Shown piece after piece: positions 31,930 through 43,371 of a DNA stretch of 64,000 nucleotides (position 1 is its first letter; every line of letters begins with the position of its first letter). The translations under genes were made by a program, and so were the position numbers. The notes under the pieces are model-generated. The model was not told the DNA's origin. It worked only from the letters and a program-made list of their open reading frames with translations, and ran no database searches. Source of the DNA: Alphaproteobacteria bacterium (GTDB taxonomy: Bacteria > Pseudomonadota > Alphaproteobacteria > UBA8366); contig JANQKC010000027.1 of assembly GCA_028281325.1 (NCBI GenBank), forward strand, positions 1 to 64,000. The letters run 5' to 3'.

Positions 31930-34074
31930 TTAGGCCCGCCTTAACTTCAGGGGACGGACCGGACGCGACTGTTCGAGCGCGCTGCCGCGGCCGGACAGGC
32001 TCGGGTTGGTCATGAAGTAAGTGTGCGCGTTGAAGCCATCGTCCGTCGCCTTCATCCGCTGAAATGCGCCGTCCGGCTGCATTTCCCAGCTCTGCGCTTC
32101 GTCGTTCAAGTTCGCCACCATAATCTGTTCGAGCACTTGCTTCTTGACCGTCGGGTTGTCGATCGGAACGAGTGTTTCGACCCGGCGGTTCAGGTTGCGC
32201 GGCATCCAGTCGGCCGAGGAGATAAACACCTTGGCCTGTGCCGACGGCAGCGCGCGCCCTGCGCCGAAACATACGATCCGACTGTGCTCAAGAAAACGGC
32301 CAACTATGCTTTTTACCCGGATATTTTCCGACAATCCCGGGATTCCGGGACGCAGGCAGCAAATGCCGCGGACGACCAGGTCGATCTCGACCCCCGCCTG
32401 GCTCGCCGCATACAGCGCGTCGATAACGTCCGAGTCGACCAGGGAGTTCATCTTGGCCCAAATCTGGGTCGGCCGGCCGGCTTTCGCGTGTTCGATCTCC
32501 TCTTCGATATGCTGCTGCAGCGTGCTGCGGAGCGTCAGCGGCGCGATCGCCAGCTTTTCCATCGCGTCGGGCGTTGCATAACCGGTCATGTAGTTGAACA
32601 GCTTCGCCGCATCGCGGCAGAGCACCGGATCGCTGGAGAAAAAGCTCAGGTCGGTGTAGATCCGGGCGGTGATCGGATGGTAATTCCCAGTACCGAAATG
32701 AACATAGGTGTTGAGCCGCTGTCCCTCGCGGCGCACCACCAGCGAGACCTTCGCATGGGTCTTGAGGTCCAGGAACCCGTACACCACCTGCACGCCGGCG
32801 CGCTCCAAATCCCGCGCCCAGCGAATATTGGCCGCTTCGTCGAACCGCGCCTTCAACTCGACCAGCGCCGTGACCGCCTTGCCGGCTTCCGCCGCCTCGA
32901 TCAGTTCCCGCACAATGGGCGAATCGTCCGATGTCCGGTAAAGCGTCTGCTTGATGGCCACCACCGCCGGGTCGCGCGCCGCCTGTTTGAGGAACTGCAC
33001 CACGACATCGAAACTCTCATAGGGATGGTGCACGATGATGTCCTTGGCCCGGATCGCGGCAAAGCAATCGCCGCCGTAGTCGCGAATCCGCTCGGGGAAA
33101 CGCGCCGAGAAGCTCTTGAACTGCAGGTCCTTGCGGTCATCGACGATTAGCGCGCTCACGTCGCATAGCCCAAGGAACTCCTCCAAGGCGATGCTATCGT
33201 CAGGGTCGACGCCCAACTGCTCCTCGACGAAGTGGCGCAAATCATCCGGCATGCCCGCGTCGACGGTCAGTCGAATGACATGCCCCCGTCGACGCTGCTT
33301 CAGCGCCGATTCGAAGGTTCGAACCAGGTCTTCCGCCTCTTCGTCGATTTCCACTTCGCTATCGCGAATCACCCGGAAGATGCCTTGGTCGATCACTTCG
33401 AAGCCGGGGAACAGCCGGTCGAAATACCGCGCAATCACATGCTCCAGCGCGATAAACCGAACATCCTCGCCCGGCAGGCGGATGAAACGCTCCATGTGGC
33501 CGATTGAGATCAAGCCGGTGATCGTCTTGTCATCGGTCGGGCGCCTCAACTCCACGACAAGCACCAATCCCTCGTTCAATATGAACGGAAAGGGATGAGA
33601 CGGATCGACCGCGAAGGGCGTCAGCACCGGGAACAACTGCTCGGCAAACCACGTGTCCAGCCAGGTTTTGTCGTCCTTGACCAGCCTGGCCGGCGATAAA
33701 ACGGAGATGCCGGCGTCGTTGAGTTCCTTGCGCAACTTGCTCCAACATTTCTGCTGCTCGGTCAGCAGCATCCGTACTTCGCTGGAAATCGCGTTCAACT
33801 GCTGTTTCGGCGTCAACCCATCGTCACTGGGCGCGGTCACGCCGGCGGCCACCTGTCCCTTAAGCCCGGCGACGCGCACCATGTAGAATTCGTCGAGGTT
33901 GCTCGCGGAAATTGCCAGAAACCGCAACCGCTCGAGCAGTGGATGGTTGGTGTTGTAGGCCTCCTCCAGGACACGCGAATTGAAACTCAACCACGACAGC
34001 TCACGGTTCAGGAACCGCGCGTTGCTATCCATGGTAATCTTATCGTCCTGACTTGCCTTAACTGTGGCCACCAT
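31930..34074 (-). CDS. ppk: polyphosphate kinase 1
   Basis: '[19 protein letters not shown]', '[20 protein letters not shown]', '[18 protein letters not shown]'. Confidence 0.98.
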   Translation of the reverse strand: MVATVKASQDDKITMDSNARFLNRELSWLSFNSRVLEEAYNTNHPLLERLRFLAISASNLDEFYMVRVAGLKGQVAAGVTAPSDDGLTPKQQLNAISSEVRMLLTEQQKCWSKLRKELNDAGISVLSPARLVKDDKTWLDTWFAEQLFPVLTPFAVDPSHPFPFILNEGLVLVVELRRPTDDKTITGLISIGHMERFIRLPGEDVRFIALEHVIARYFDRLFPGFEVIDQGIFRVIRDSEVEIDEEAEDLVRTFESALKQRRRGHVIRLTVDAGMPDDLRHFVEEQLGVDPDDSIALEEFLGLCDVSALIVDDRKDLQFKSFSARFPERIRDYGGDCFAAIRAKDIIVHHPYESFDVVVQFLKQAARDPAVVAIKQTLYRTSDDSPIVRELIEAAEAGKAVTALVELKARFDEAANIRWARDLERAGVQVVYGFLDLKTHAKVSLVVRREGQRLNTYVHFGTGNYHPITARIYTDLSFFSSDPVLCRDAAKLFNYMTGYATPDAMEKLAIAPLTLRSTLQQHIEEEIEHAKAGRPTQIWAKMNSLVDSDVIDALYAASQAGVEIDLVVRGICCLRPGIPGLSENIRVKSIVGRFLEHSRIVCFGAGRALPSAQAKVFISSADWMPRNLNRRVETLVPIDNPTVKKQVLEQIMVANLNDEAQSWEMQPDGAFQRMKATDDGFNAHTYFMTNPSLSGRGSALEQSRPVRPLKLRRA

Positions 34075-34194
34075 CGCCTCTCTCGGGCTTCCGTTTCAAA
34101 AAACCGTATAATTTCGGCCAGATTCCTTTTCAAACCGTACAATAAAAGTATAACCGAATCATTACGCTACACGCTGCCACTAATCGGAGGTTCC

Positions 34195-34701
34195 ATGGTC
34201 CGCCTATACATCCTTCGACACGCGAAATCCTCCTGGAAGACCGAAGGATTGGACGATTTCGACCGGCCGATCAATGCACGGGGGCGAAAAGCGGCGCCCG
34301 CGATGGGATACTACATGCAGCAGCATAACATTCAGCCCGAACTCATTCTCTGTTCCGCCGCCATTCGCGCCCGCGAAACCCTCGCCCTGATCCTCGCCGC
34401 GCTGGACGGCGAGCCGACGATCGAAATCGAGAAGGGCTTGTATCTGGCAAGCACCGAAACCCTGTTAGACCGCCTACGGCAGTTGGACGACGGCCCGAAC
34501 GCCGTCATGTTGATCGGCCATAACCCCGGCCTGCATGATCTCGCGCTTTTGATGTCGGCGCCAGGGGAAGAACAGGTTTCCGCCGTGAAATACCCGACCG
34601 CCGCGCTCACCGAACTGGCCTTCAAGGGCCGGCGCTGGTCCGACATCAGTCCCGGCACCGGCACGGTGGTGCGCTTCGTCACGCCGCGCTCGCTGACCTG
34701 A
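34195..34701 (+). CDS. SixA-like histidine phosphatase
   Basis: 'MVRLYILRHAKSSW' RHG-type motif and 'NAVMLIGHNPGLHDLAL'. Confidence 0.92.
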   Translation: MVRLYILRHAKSSWKTEGLDDFDRPINARGRKAAPAMGYYMQQHNIQPELILCSAAIRARETLALILAALDGEPTIEIEKGLYLASTETLLDRLRQLDDGPNAVMLIGHNPGLHDLALLMSAPGEEQVSAVKYPTAALTELAFKGRRWSDISPGTGTVVRFVTPRSLT

Positions 34702-34718
34702 GCCGACGCGGTGGCCGC

Positions 34719-36239
34719 TTACTGCCAGTAGCGGTTCTGCTTCACCAGTTGCGGCCAGATTTGTCCAAGCTGTCGCCGTTCCCCATAGATCCTCGCGGCA
34801 TACCACCCCACCACATAGGCGCGCGCGCTATCGTCGATCGGATTGCGGCCCTTGCCGAAACGCACGAGCAAGGCGTCCGCGACAACGCCGTCGTTCAACC
34901 CGCCCAGACAATCCTGCAGCGCGCTCAGCGCCTTGATATGCTTTCGAGTTTCGCGCTTCGGATACAGGCTGGCGAAGAATTCCACGCAATACCGGGTCTG
35001 TTTCCCCTGAATTCGGACGGCGTGAAGCTGTTCGTCATCAACCAAGTCCAACCGTTTGCCGAACGCCAGCAGCTTCTTTTGAGATTTCCGAACCGACTCT
35101 TTCGCAAACCGGCCGATCGACTGGCCAAGCGGCGTCCTATCGATCATGAGGCTGGGAAAGAGAATCCAGCGCTCCAGCAGGAGCAAAAGACGCCCATAAC
35201 GGCGACTATGAAGCGCGCGCCCGGCCCTCAGATAGGCCGCACGCCGTGCCGACGACGCGCGCTTCGCAAGGCCGTCTATCGAGGCATCATCCGACAGGCG
35301 GGCGCGCAGCGGCTCGATCGTCTCGAGGATGAAAACATCCAAGTCCCGCGCCTCCCCAAGCTCCTGCTGCAACCAGCGCAGTTCTCGGGCGAAGAAAACC
35401 CGCTTTTCCTCCGGCAGAACCCGGCGGAACACCTTGAACGCCGCGCGCAACCGGCGAATGGAGACCCGGCTCTGGTGAATCCCCGCCGGATTCTGGCCTT
35501 GCCGGGCGACGCCTTCGTTCGCGCGCAGCTGCGCCAAACACTCGTTGCAGATATGGACGAAGCCGTCCCAGACCGACATCCGGCGTGACAGCACGACGGG
35601 CCGCGCCTTTGTCGCCGCAACCGGCGTATCGCTGAAAAGCGCGTAGCCCCTATCCGCCTTGGAGAGATGGCCGACCGTGCAGTCGATCCGTTCGTTCAGC
35701 GCCAACGCAACATCGAAAATGCGTTTAGGATCGCCCGATTTAAGCTCAAGCTCCGCTTCACAGATCATTTCAGTGGCGCCGCAGGGCGAACGCAGTTCAC
35801 CGATGTCGAGAACCAGTTCGATCGCGGTATCGCCATCGACCAAATCCCAAGCGGTCCGTTTGATGTCGGTTTCGAAGACCGGGTGCAACGACGCAGCGCC
35901 ATTCAACGCTTCCAGCGTCGCCCGCACCTCATCATTCTCGATCAGCGATGTGTCCGGCACCGCCTCGGGCAGCTCGTGTTCCCATTCGTCACGAACGAAA
36001 AGGCCGCCGTCCGCCGAGCCGGCGCGTTTCACGGTTTGGATATGTCGGCGATCCGCCTCCCGGACCCGCAACGACAGGTCATGCCGCCGCAGCGCGAAAT
36101 CCGCCGTATCGAAATAGGTTCCGACCATCCGGCGCGTGTGCGCGCGGCCGGATTTCAAATCGCGGATAATCGGATGCCGTTTTAGCTTATCTGCCTGATC
36201 GATCGGTAAGGACAGCTTAAGCTCTGTCTCTTCCTGCAT
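34719..36239 (-). CDS. CYTH and CHAD domain-containing protein
   Basis: N-terminal 'EETELKLSLP' (CYTH ExExK) and C-terminal His-rich helical CHAD region 'IHQSRVSIRRLRAAFKVFRRVL'. Confidence 0.92.
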   Translation of the reverse strand: MQEETELKLSLPIDQADKLKRHPIIRDLKSGRAHTRRMVGTYFDTADFALRRHDLSLRVREADRRHIQTVKRAGSADGGLFVRDEWEHELPEAVPDTSLIENDEVRATLEALNGAASLHPVFETDIKRTAWDLVDGDTAIELVLDIGELRSPCGATEMICEAELELKSGDPKRIFDVALALNERIDCTVGHLSKADRGYALFSDTPVAATKARPVVLSRRMSVWDGFVHICNECLAQLRANEGVARQGQNPAGIHQSRVSIRRLRAAFKVFRRVLPEEKRVFFARELRWLQQELGEARDLDVFILETIEPLRARLSDDASIDGLAKRASSARRAAYLRAGRALHSRRYGRLLLLLERWILFPSLMIDRTPLGQSIGRFAKESVRKSQKKLLAFGKRLDLVDDEQLHAVRIQGKQTRYCVEFFASLYPKRETRKHIKALSALQDCLGGLNDGVVADALLVRFGKGRNPIDDSARAYVVGWYAARIYGERRQLGQIWPQLVKQNRYWQ

Positions 36240-36363
36240 GTCACGGTGCCATCAAATCGCCTGCAGCGATAACAAGCCATATTCCCGCAAAACCGGAAAC
36301 AGCGAAACCGATCTGTTACAATTATTTCATATATTTGTAATGCTTTTGCCTTGGTTGGCTGTC

Positions 36364-37143
36364 TCAGAGCGTGCCCGGATAACTGCCCCCGTCCATCAGG
36401 AGGTTCTGCCCGGTGATAAAACCCGCCCGGGCGCTGCACAAGAACGCGCAGGCGTCGCCGAACTCCGCCGGGTCTCCGGCCCGCCCCGCCGGGTTGGCCG
36501 CTTCCCGCGCCGCCAACACCTCTTCATACGGCTTACCCGATTTCTCCGCCTGAAACCGAATATTGGCGAAATACCGGTCGGTCGCGAACGGCCCCGGCAA
36601 CAATCCGTTGATCGTGACGTTATGGGCGACGGTCTTGCGGGACAATCCGGCGCAAAATCCCGTCAGCCCCGCCCGGGCGCCATTGGACAGGCCGAGTATT
36701 TCGATCGGCGCCTTCACGGCCGCCGAGGTGATGTTGACGACGCGGCCGAACTTGCGGTCGATCATGCTGTCGACGGTGGCCTTGATCATGAAGATCGCCG
36801 TCAGCATGTTGGCGTCGACGGCCTTGATCCAATCGTCACGGTCCCAGTCGCGAAAGTCGCCGGGCGGCGGGCCGCCCGCGTTGTTGATCAGGATGTCCGG
36901 GTCGCCGCACGCGGCGAGGACGGCCTGGCGTCCCGCCTCCGTCGTGATATCGGCGGCCACCGGCGTAACCGTCACGCCGGTTTCCGAGCGGATCTCATCG
37001 GCCGTGGCTTCCAGCACGTCTTGGCTGCGGGAGTTGATCACCAGGTCGACCCCTTCCCGCGCGAGCGACAATGCACAGGCTTTCCCGAGCCCCTTCGACG
37101 CGGCGCAGACGATCGCGCGCCGCCCTTGCAATCCAAGATCCAT
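36364..37143 (-). CDS. SDR family oxidoreductase
   Basis: 'GRRAIVCAASKGLGKACALSLAREG', 'LINNAGGPPPGDF'. Confidence 0.92.
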   Translation of the reverse strand: MDLGLQGRRAIVCAASKGLGKACALSLAREGVDLVINSRSQDVLEATADEIRSETGVTVTPVAADITTEAGRQAVLAACGDPDILINNAGGPPPGDFRDWDRDDWIKAVDANMLTAIFMIKATVDSMIDRKFGRVVNITSAAVKAPIEILGLSNGARAGLTGFCAGLSRKTVAHNVTINGLLPGPFATDRYFANIRFQAEKSGKPYEEVLAAREAANPAGRAGDPAEFGDACAFLCSARAGFITGQNLLMDGGSYPGTL

Positions 37144-37166
37144 GCGAAACTACCTCCCTATGCGAT

Positions 37167-37844
37167 TTATGCCATTCCCAGCCGGCGCAGGACATCGCGG
37201 GCCAAGGGAACCGTTAGCCGCCGATGCGACGCCAACGCCGCGCTGTCGACGGCGTCCACCACCTGCCGCGCGGCTTCGAACGAGCGCTCGATGCGCGTGA
37301 CGAGATACACTAACACGTCCTTGCCGATCAAAATCTGACGATCCGCGAAGAGCTTGATCATCACCGCGCCGACCAGCCCGTCATCGGGTTTCCCGATCTG
37401 CACCGCCGACGCCGCGGTCAACCGCGACCGCAGGTCATCCAGCGAAACCGACCAACGCGCCGGCGGTCGCGCCGCCGACAAGAGAAGGTGACCGCGCCGT
37501 TCCGATATCACGTTGTAAAGGTGCAGCAGCGCCCGTTCATCCACATCCCCGTCGGCATTTTCCAGGATGCAGCACGTCGCCCCCTTCAGCAAATCGTCCG
37601 GCGCACGTTGCGCGATCTCCCGCGCTTCCAACATGACCGCGTTGCTGCGGGCCTGCCAGACATGCGCCAGATGCGTCTTCCCGCAGCCGGTCGGCCCGTG
37701 CAAACACAAGGCTGGGCCGGGCCATTCGGGCCAACCGTCGATCCATCTCACCGCCTGCTCGTTACATGGGGCGACGAGGAAATCCTCCTGCCCCATGGCC
37801 GGACGATGATCGAACGTGAAATGCAGTTGCGCGTCCGCGCTCAT
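37167..37844 (-). CDS. hdaA: DnaA-homologous regulator HdaA/Hda-like
   Basis: 'LCLHGPTGCGKTHLAHVWQARSNAV' plus DnaA-like AAA+ sequence without the DNA-binding domain; next to the AI-2E gene. Confidence 0.85.
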   Translation of the reverse strand: MSADAQLHFTFDHRPAMGQEDFLVAPCNEQAVRWIDGWPEWPGPALCLHGPTGCGKTHLAHVWQARSNAVMLEAREIAQRAPDDLLKGATCCILENADGDVDERALLHLYNVISERRGHLLLSAARPPARWSVSLDDLRSRLTAASAVQIGKPDDGLVGAVMIKLFADRQILIGKDVLVYLVTRIERSFEAARQVVDAVDSAALASHRRLTVPLARDVLRRLGMA

Positions 37845-38935
37845 GGCTCCTCAATCCGAGGTTCGGCAGGCGGCTCGTCCGGACCAAGGTAGAGCTTGCT
37901 CGTCAAATATCGGCCCACCGTGAACCGAACCAACACGCCGATGACGGCGGCGACGGGCACCGCCAACATGACGCCGACGAACCCGAACAAAGTCGCCCCG
38001 GCAAGCAAAGCGAAGATGATCCACACCGCATGCAGGTTAACCCGGTCGCCGACCAGCTTCGGCGTCAGGAAGTTACCTTCGATAAACTGACCGATACCGA
38101 AGACGCCGGCGACCATCAGGATGGGCACGATCGAATCGAATTGCGCGATCGCCAATCCCATGCCGACGACAAACCCGATCAGCATCCCGAAGTAAGGCAC
38201 GAAGGACACCAGCCCCGTCGCCAGCCCGACGACCAGACCGAAGTCGAGACCGACCAACGACAAACCGATCCCGTAGAACAGGCCAAGCATCATGCAAACC
38301 GTAAACTGTCCACGCAGGAAGCCGGCCAAAGTCTCGTCGACAAGCAGCACCTGCTCGCGGATGACGTCGACATGCGCGCGCGGCAGCCATCCGTCGATCT
38401 TGGAAACGATCCGATCCCAGTCCCGCAGCAGATAGAAGGCCACGATGGGCGTAATGACGAACAGCGACAACAGGGTGAAGGTCACCTCGATCCCACCAAC
38501 GAATCGCGCCAGGAAGCGAACGGCGAATCGCGCCACGTCACCGAGATTCGCTTCCAGGAAATTCTTGACCTGCTCCGACCCGGCACCGCCACTCATATAG
38601 CCCCGAATCAGTTCGACGAGCGGGGCCGCCTTTGCCTCGATCGCCGAGGCATATCGCGGCAGGTTCTCGAGAAACTGGATAAGTTGCGCATACAGCAACG
38701 GAACCAGGAACGACAAAATGATGATGAAGACGATAAAGAAGGCTGCGGTCACCAAACTCGTAGACCATGTCCGCGATATCCCGGCGCGCTCCATGCGATC
38801 GCAGGCGGGGTCGAGAAAATAGGCGATCGCGAAACCGGCGACGAAGGGAAACAGGATATCCCGCAGCACAGCCAAAATGAGAATGAACAGGGCAAAGACG
38901 ACGCCCCAGGAAATCACCTGCTGCCGAACGGTCAT
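37841..38935 (-). CDS. AI-2E family transporter/PerM-like permease
   Basis: 'FVPYFGMLIGFVVGMGLAI' and 'EGNFLTPKLVGDRVNLHAVWIIFALLAGATLFGFVGVMLAVPVAAVIGVLVRF'; start trimmed to MTVRQQ. Confidence 0.92.
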   Translation of the reverse strand: MTVRQQVISWGVVFALFILILAVLRDILFPFVAGFAIAYFLDPACDRMERAGISRTWSTSLVTAAFFIVFIIILSFLVPLLYAQLIQFLENLPRYASAIEAKAAPLVELIRGYMSGGAGSEQVKNFLEANLGDVARFAVRFLARFVGGIEVTFTLLSLFVITPIVAFYLLRDWDRIVSKIDGWLPRAHVDVIREQVLLVDETLAGFLRGQFTVCMMLGLFYGIGLSLVGLDFGLVVGLATGLVSFVPYFGMLIGFVVGMGLAIAQFDSIVPILMVAGVFGIGQFIEGNFLTPKLVGDRVNLHAVWIIFALLAGATLFGFVGVMLAVPVAAVIGVLVRFTVGRYLTSKLYLGPDEPPAEPRIEEP

Positions 38936-39561
38936 ACGCGTCCCCGCGGTTGGTCTTCGGTGGAGGCCCGCGCCGACTCCGAACGTTGGGCCGGCGCCGG
39001 CGCGTCGATGAACGCGCCCCGGCCCGTCACCCACATATAGAGATAACAGGATCCCGAAATCACCGTCGTCGTCGCGACCAGATATTCCATCGCGGAGATC
39101 AACGGCAAACCGGCGAGCTTATATGTCAGCTCCGCCAAAACCACCGCCGCCAGAACGATTTGCGCAACGGTATTCACTTTGCTGATGAACAACGGTTGCA
39201 TCTTCACCGGCCGGTCGATGAGCTGCGACAGCACCGTTCCGCCGACGATCAGCACATCCCGGAAGACGACAAGGATCACCAGCCAAAGCGAGAGGTAACT
39301 CTGCAGGCCGAGCGTTACATAAACCCCGACCAACATGACCTTGTCCGCGATCGGATCGAGGTAGCTGCCTAGCTCGCTTTCGACCCGAAAGCGCTTGGCG
39401 ATGTATCCGTCCACGCCGTCGGAGACGCCGGCGGCCACGAACAGCCAAAACGCCGCCGACAACGCGTCCGTCGCGATCAGCCATACCATCAGCGGCACGG
39501 CGATCAGCCGAGCAAGCGTTATCAGATTGGGGATGCTACTGAGTAGCAGATGCTGGCTCAC
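38932..39561 (-). CDS. CDP-alcohol phosphatidyltransferase family protein (PgsA-like)
   Basis: 'GVSDGVDGYIAKRFRVESELGSYLDPIADKVML' CDP-alcohol transferase motif DGxxAR-G-D-D-like. Confidence 0.92.
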   Translation of the reverse strand: MSQHLLLSSIPNLITLARLIAVPLMVWLIATDALSAAFWLFVAAGVSDGVDGYIAKRFRVESELGSYLDPIADKVMLVGVYVTLGLQSYLSLWLVILVVFRDVLIVGGTVLSQLIDRPVKMQPLFISKVNTVAQIVLAAVVLAELTYKLAGLPLISAMEYLVATTTVISGSCYLYMWVTGRGAFIDAPAPAQRSESARASTEDQPRGRV

Positions 39562-39597
39562 GGCTGGCCTGCCTGATCGAGGGACGACACGCCGCAG

Positions 39598-40710
39598 TTA
39601 CTCCGCGAGACGCGGCCGCACGACCCAGCCGCCCCGTTCCAGTTCATAGGACATATCGAGGTCTTTGAGGGCAAGCGCACGCCGCAATTGCTCGGGTTCG
39701 CCTTGAAAGGTGACATCGACATGCGCCTCGCGGATCGACAGACGGGCGACATCCATCTGACGGACCGACGGCACGCTGGTGATCTTCCGTTTGACCGACA
39801 GCCAATCGCCAAGCTGCACGATCGGAACAAGAACCCGTATCCGCTGTTCCGAGCCGGTCTGCTGCAGATTGTCGGACTTCCACGCCTCCTCAAGCCCGGC
39901 GATCATTTCCTGCACGGCCCAATCGAACAGTCCCGCGATATCCGATCCCACTTGGCCTTGGAAGCTCTGCGTGATGTCCCGCGCCGGTTCGCCCGGCTGA
40001 TGCTTCGTCATGGTGACGTTCAGGATCGGCGCGCTGCTGACCGGGTCGACGCTGAGCTGCCCGAAGGCAACGTAGACGCCGAACGCGTTGTATTTTTCCG
40101 CAATCGCGTCGAGTTGCGCGGCCGCCCCGGCCATCGCCTGCTCGGCGCTGATCTCGGAAATATCGGACAGATCCCGCAACGGCAGCACGAGCGGCAGCAA
40201 CCCGGTCGGGGGTTCGCGGCGCAACCAGGCATCGAACCATGGGTTGGGCTCGTCCCACAACAATCGCGACCCGGCGCTTTCGTACACCGGCAACACCAAA
40301 TTGGCGCGGCTGGCGATTTCAGCGTAAGGGATGCCGAGGTCGCCGATCACCCCTCGCACCGCGTCCGGCTTGAAGCGCACATTCAAGGTTGCCAAATAGC
40401 GCCCGCCGCCGAATCGCTCTTCGGACACGGCGAAATCCCGCAGCGTAGACGCGACCAACGCATCCGTGACCTCTGGCAGTTTCGCGTGGTCGGACCGCAA
40501 GGTTATCCGTTCAAGGAGGATTTTCAACGCCTCGCGCTGCGCCTTGGCGATCCCCACGCCCTTGGCGGAGACCTCGTCCGTCGCGCGCTCGTCGACCTGC
40601 ACGTTCGAAACGGAATAAATGGCCGCCGCGGCGAGCGGTTGGGACAGAACCAAGGCAAACAGCAGAAAACCGGCTATGCCCAGGCTCCCGAGACCCCGCA
40701 AATGGAGCAT
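39598..40710 (-). CDS. DUF2066 domain-containing protein
   Basis: Signal peptide plus '[39 protein letters not shown]'; in the usual position between the purM and pgsA-like genes. Confidence 0.8.
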   Translation of the reverse strand: MLHLRGLGSLGIAGFLLFALVLSQPLAAAAIYSVSNVQVDERATDEVSAKGVGIAKAQREALKILLERITLRSDHAKLPEVTDALVASTLRDFAVSEERFGGGRYLATLNVRFKPDAVRGVIGDLGIPYAEIASRANLVLPVYESAGSRLLWDEPNPWFDAWLRREPPTGLLPLVLPLRDLSDISEISAEQAMAGAAAQLDAIAEKYNAFGVYVAFGQLSVDPVSSAPILNVTMTKHQPGEPARDITQSFQGQVGSDIAGLFDWAVQEMIAGLEEAWKSDNLQQTGSEQRIRVLVPIVQLGDWLSVKRKITSVPSVRQMDVARLSIREAHVDVTFQGEPEQLRRALALKDLDMSYELERGGWVVRPRLAE

Positions 40711-40775
40711 TACAATTATTCCCGGATGCAGTATCTTCGGCGCTCAGTTTATACCGATTTACCGCCGAGGACGCC

Positions 40776-41840
40776 ATAGCTCCGAAATCATCCCGACACG
40801 GTCTGACCTACCGCGATTCCGGCGTCGATATCGATGCCGGAAACCGGTTGGTCGAGGCCATCAAACCGCTGGCCCGGTCCACCGTCCGCCCCGGCGCGGA
40901 TGCCGCGCTGGGTGGGTTCGGCGGCCTGTTCGATCTGAAAGCCGCGGGTTTCAAGGATCCGGTGCTGGTCGCCGCAACCGACGGCGTCGGCACCAAGCTG
41001 ATGATCGCCATCGCGGCGAACCACCACGGCACCATCGGCATCGATCTGGTCGCCATGTGCGTCAACGACCTGGTGGTGCAAGGCGCGGAACCTTTGTTCT
41101 TTCTGGACTACTTCGCCACCGGCAAGATCGAACCCGCGGTCGCCGAATCGATTGTCGACGGCATCGCCGAGGGCTGCCGCCAAGCAGGCTGCGCCCTGAT
41201 CGGCGGCGAAACCGCCGAGATGCCCGGCCTGTACGACGGCGCCCATTACGACCTTGCGGGCTTCGGCGTCGGCGCGGCCGAACGCGGCACGTTGCTCGGC
41301 GGCCGCGATGCGGCGCCCGGCGACGTCATTCTCGGCCTCGCGTCGAACGGCCTGCATTCGAACGGCTACTCCCTGGCGCGGAAAGTCGTGGCAGACAGCG
41401 GGCTGGATTACGCGGACCCCGCCCCTTTCGCGCCGGACCGGACGGTCGCGGCGGCGCTGCTCGATCCCACCCGGATCTACGTCCGAAGCTGCCTCGCGGC
41501 GATCGCGGCGGCGGATGGCGGCGTGCATGGATTGGCCCATATCACCGGCGGCGGGCTGACAGAGAATCTGCCCCGCGTCCTGCCCGATACCGTCGCGGCG
41601 CGTATCGACCGGGCGGCATGGGACATCCCGCCGGTGTTCACCTGGCTGGCGGAGGCGGGCGGCATCGAGGATCGCGAACTCATGCGCACCTTCAACTGCG
41701 GCATCGGCATGGCGGTCATCGTGACGCCCGGCGCGGCCGAAGGCGTCACCCGCGCGTTGGCGGATCATGGCGAGACCGTCATTGCAATCGGCACGGTGCA
41801 GCCGCGCACCGGCGATCCGGTCGTGTTTTCCGGAGGCTGA
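40776..41840 (+). CDS. purM: phosphoribosylformylglycinamidine cyclo-ligase
   Basis: '[49 protein letters not shown]'. The conserved N-terminus ([24 protein letters not shown]) extends upstream of the tracked TTG to an ATA at 40776. Confidence 0.9.
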   Translation: MAPKSSRHGLTYRDSGVDIDAGNRLVEAIKPLARSTVRPGADAALGGFGGLFDLKAAGFKDPVLVAATDGVGTKLMIAIAANHHGTIGIDLVAMCVNDLVVQGAEPLFFLDYFATGKIEPAVAESIVDGIAEGCRQAGCALIGGETAEMPGLYDGAHYDLAGFGVGAAERGTLLGGRDAAPGDVILGLASNGLHSNGYSLARKVVADSGLDYADPAPFAPDRTVAAALLDPTRIYVRSCLAAIAAADGGVHGLAHITGGGLTENLPRVLPDTVAARIDRAAWDIPPVFTWLAEAGGIEDRELMRTFNCGIGMAVIVTPGAAEGVTRALADHGETVIAIGTVQPRTGDPVVFSGG

Positions 41841-41842
41841 AA

Positions 41843-42499
41843 GTGACCGACAAGCTAAAAGTGGCCGTATTGATTTCCGGCCGCGGGACCAATCTGCAGG
41901 CCTTGATCGACGCCTGCGCGAAACCCGGCTTTCCGGCCACCATCACACTGGTGATCTCCAATGTCGAAGAGGCCTACGGACTGCAACGGGCCGAGAGAGC
42001 GGGAATCGCCACCCAGGTCATTCGCCATCAAGCATTCGACAGCCGGGCAGACTTCGATCGGGCGCTCGACAACGCATTGCGGAAATCGGGGATCGAGCTT
42101 GTCTGCCTTGCCGGTTTCATGCGGCTTCTGACGGCGGCGTTCGTCGACGGCTGGCGGGACCGAATGATCAACGTCCACCCTTCGCTGCTGCCGGCGTTCA
42201 AAGGCCTCGACACGTATCAGCGGGCGCTCGACGCGGGGGTGACGATCGCCGGCTGCACCGTCCATTTCGTCCGGGTGGAGATGGATGACGGTCCGATCAT
42301 CGCCCAAGTCGCGGTGCCGATCCTGCCCGGCGACGACAGCGAGCGGCTGGCGGCCCGAATCCTGGAGAAAGAACATGTGGTGTACCCACTGGCCCTGCGG
42401 CTGATCGCCGAGAACAAGGTCACCGTGAAAGACGAGATCGCCCATGTCGAGAACGGCGCGCCGTCGACAGATTGCCTGATCAATCCATCCGGGAACTGA
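41843..42499 (+). CDS. purN: phosphoribosylglycinamide formyltransferase
   Basis: GTG start 41843: MTDKLKVAVLISGRGTNLQALIDACA; 'INVHPSLLPAFKGLDTYQRALDAGVTIAGCTVHFV'. Confidence 0.96.
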   Translation: MTDKLKVAVLISGRGTNLQALIDACAKPGFPATITLVISNVEEAYGLQRAERAGIATQVIRHQAFDSRADFDRALDNALRKSGIELVCLAGFMRLLTAAFVDGWRDRMINVHPSLLPAFKGLDTYQRALDAGVTIAGCTVHFVRVEMDDGPIIAQVAVPILPGDDSERLAARILEKEHVVYPLALRLIAENKVTVKDEIAHVENGAPSTDCLINPSGN

Positions 42500-42567
42500 C
42501 AGGCCATGCTTGCGAAACACGCCGGACCGTTATACCTACAGGGATAAATCTACTTCGGAGGGAAGAA

Positions 42568-42708
42568 ATGGCGACCGAACCGCAAATGCAGCATTTGAGC
42601 GCGCCGCAGGAAAACATTCATACGTGGAACAACGTCACCCGATTGATCGTCGTATCCTGCATCGCAATCGCCAGTTTGTTGGTGATCATGGCGCTGACCT
42701 TGCTTTAA
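42568..42708 (+). CDS. aa3-type cytochrome c oxidase subunit IV-like small membrane protein
   Basis: 46 aa, MATEPQMQHLSAPQENIHTWNNVTRLIVVSCIAIASLLVIMALTLL with GGAGGGA RBS; one C-terminal TM, as in the alphaproteobacterial COX IV family. Confidence 0.75.
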   Translation: MATEPQMQHLSAPQENIHTWNNVTRLIVVSCIAIASLLVIMALTLL

Positions 42709-42801
42709 CGGCGCTTACCGTCTCGCGGCAGCCGCCGCCCCGCAAACCCAGCATCAGACGTCTACGGCCGGCGCAGGAGCGCGCCGGCGTGACATTCGTG
42801 C

Positions 42802-43224
42802 TTAGCCGACAATTTCGGTTTGGGAGAAGAAATAGGCGATTTCGATCGCCGCGTTCTCCGGGCTGTCGGAGCCGTGCACGGAGTTCGCTTCGATGGACTC
42901 CCCAAAATCCTTGCGGATGGTGCCATCGTCGGCATTCGCCGGGTTGGTCGCCCCCATGATGTCACGGTTCCCCGTGATGGCGTTGTCGCCTTCCAGAACC
43001 TGAACGACGACCGGGCCCGACGACATGAACTCGCAAAGATCGCCGAAAAACGCCCGTTCCTTGTGGACGGCGTAGAAACCTTCGGCCTGTTCCCGCGTCA
43101 TATATATGCGCTTCTGCGCCACGATCCGGAGGCCTGCCTCCTCGAACCTGGCATTGATCTGTCCGGTTAGATTTCGACGTGTCGCATCCGGTTTGATGAT
43201 GGACAATGTGCGTTCGACTGCCAT
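42802..43224 (-). CDS. ndk: nucleoside diphosphate kinase
   Basis: '[20 protein letters not shown]', '[20 protein letters not shown]'. Confidence 0.98.
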   Translation of the reverse strand: MAVERTLSIIKPDATRRNLTGQINARFEEAGLRIVAQKRIYMTREQAEGFYAVHKERAFFGDLCEFMSSGPVVVQVLEGDNAITGNRDIMGATNPANADDGTIRKDFGESIEANSVHGSDSPENAAIEIAYFFSQTEIVG

Positions 43225-43371
43225 CGAACTGCCCCCTTGGTTGTGTTGGCGGATGTTAAGGCCGCCGGGTTATAGACGCCCTATACGCAATGAGCAAGCC
43301 GATCTTCCCTATTCAAAAGAGATAATCCTTCACTTTCATAGCACTCCCCCAGCGTGCTATCCAACGCCGCC

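Noticed and set aside
40619-41842. N-terminal 400 residues of the tracked ORF 40619-42499 as a possible fusion protein with purN
   Set aside because: That part overlaps purM in the wrong frame and is Arg-rich; purN starts at GTG 41843.
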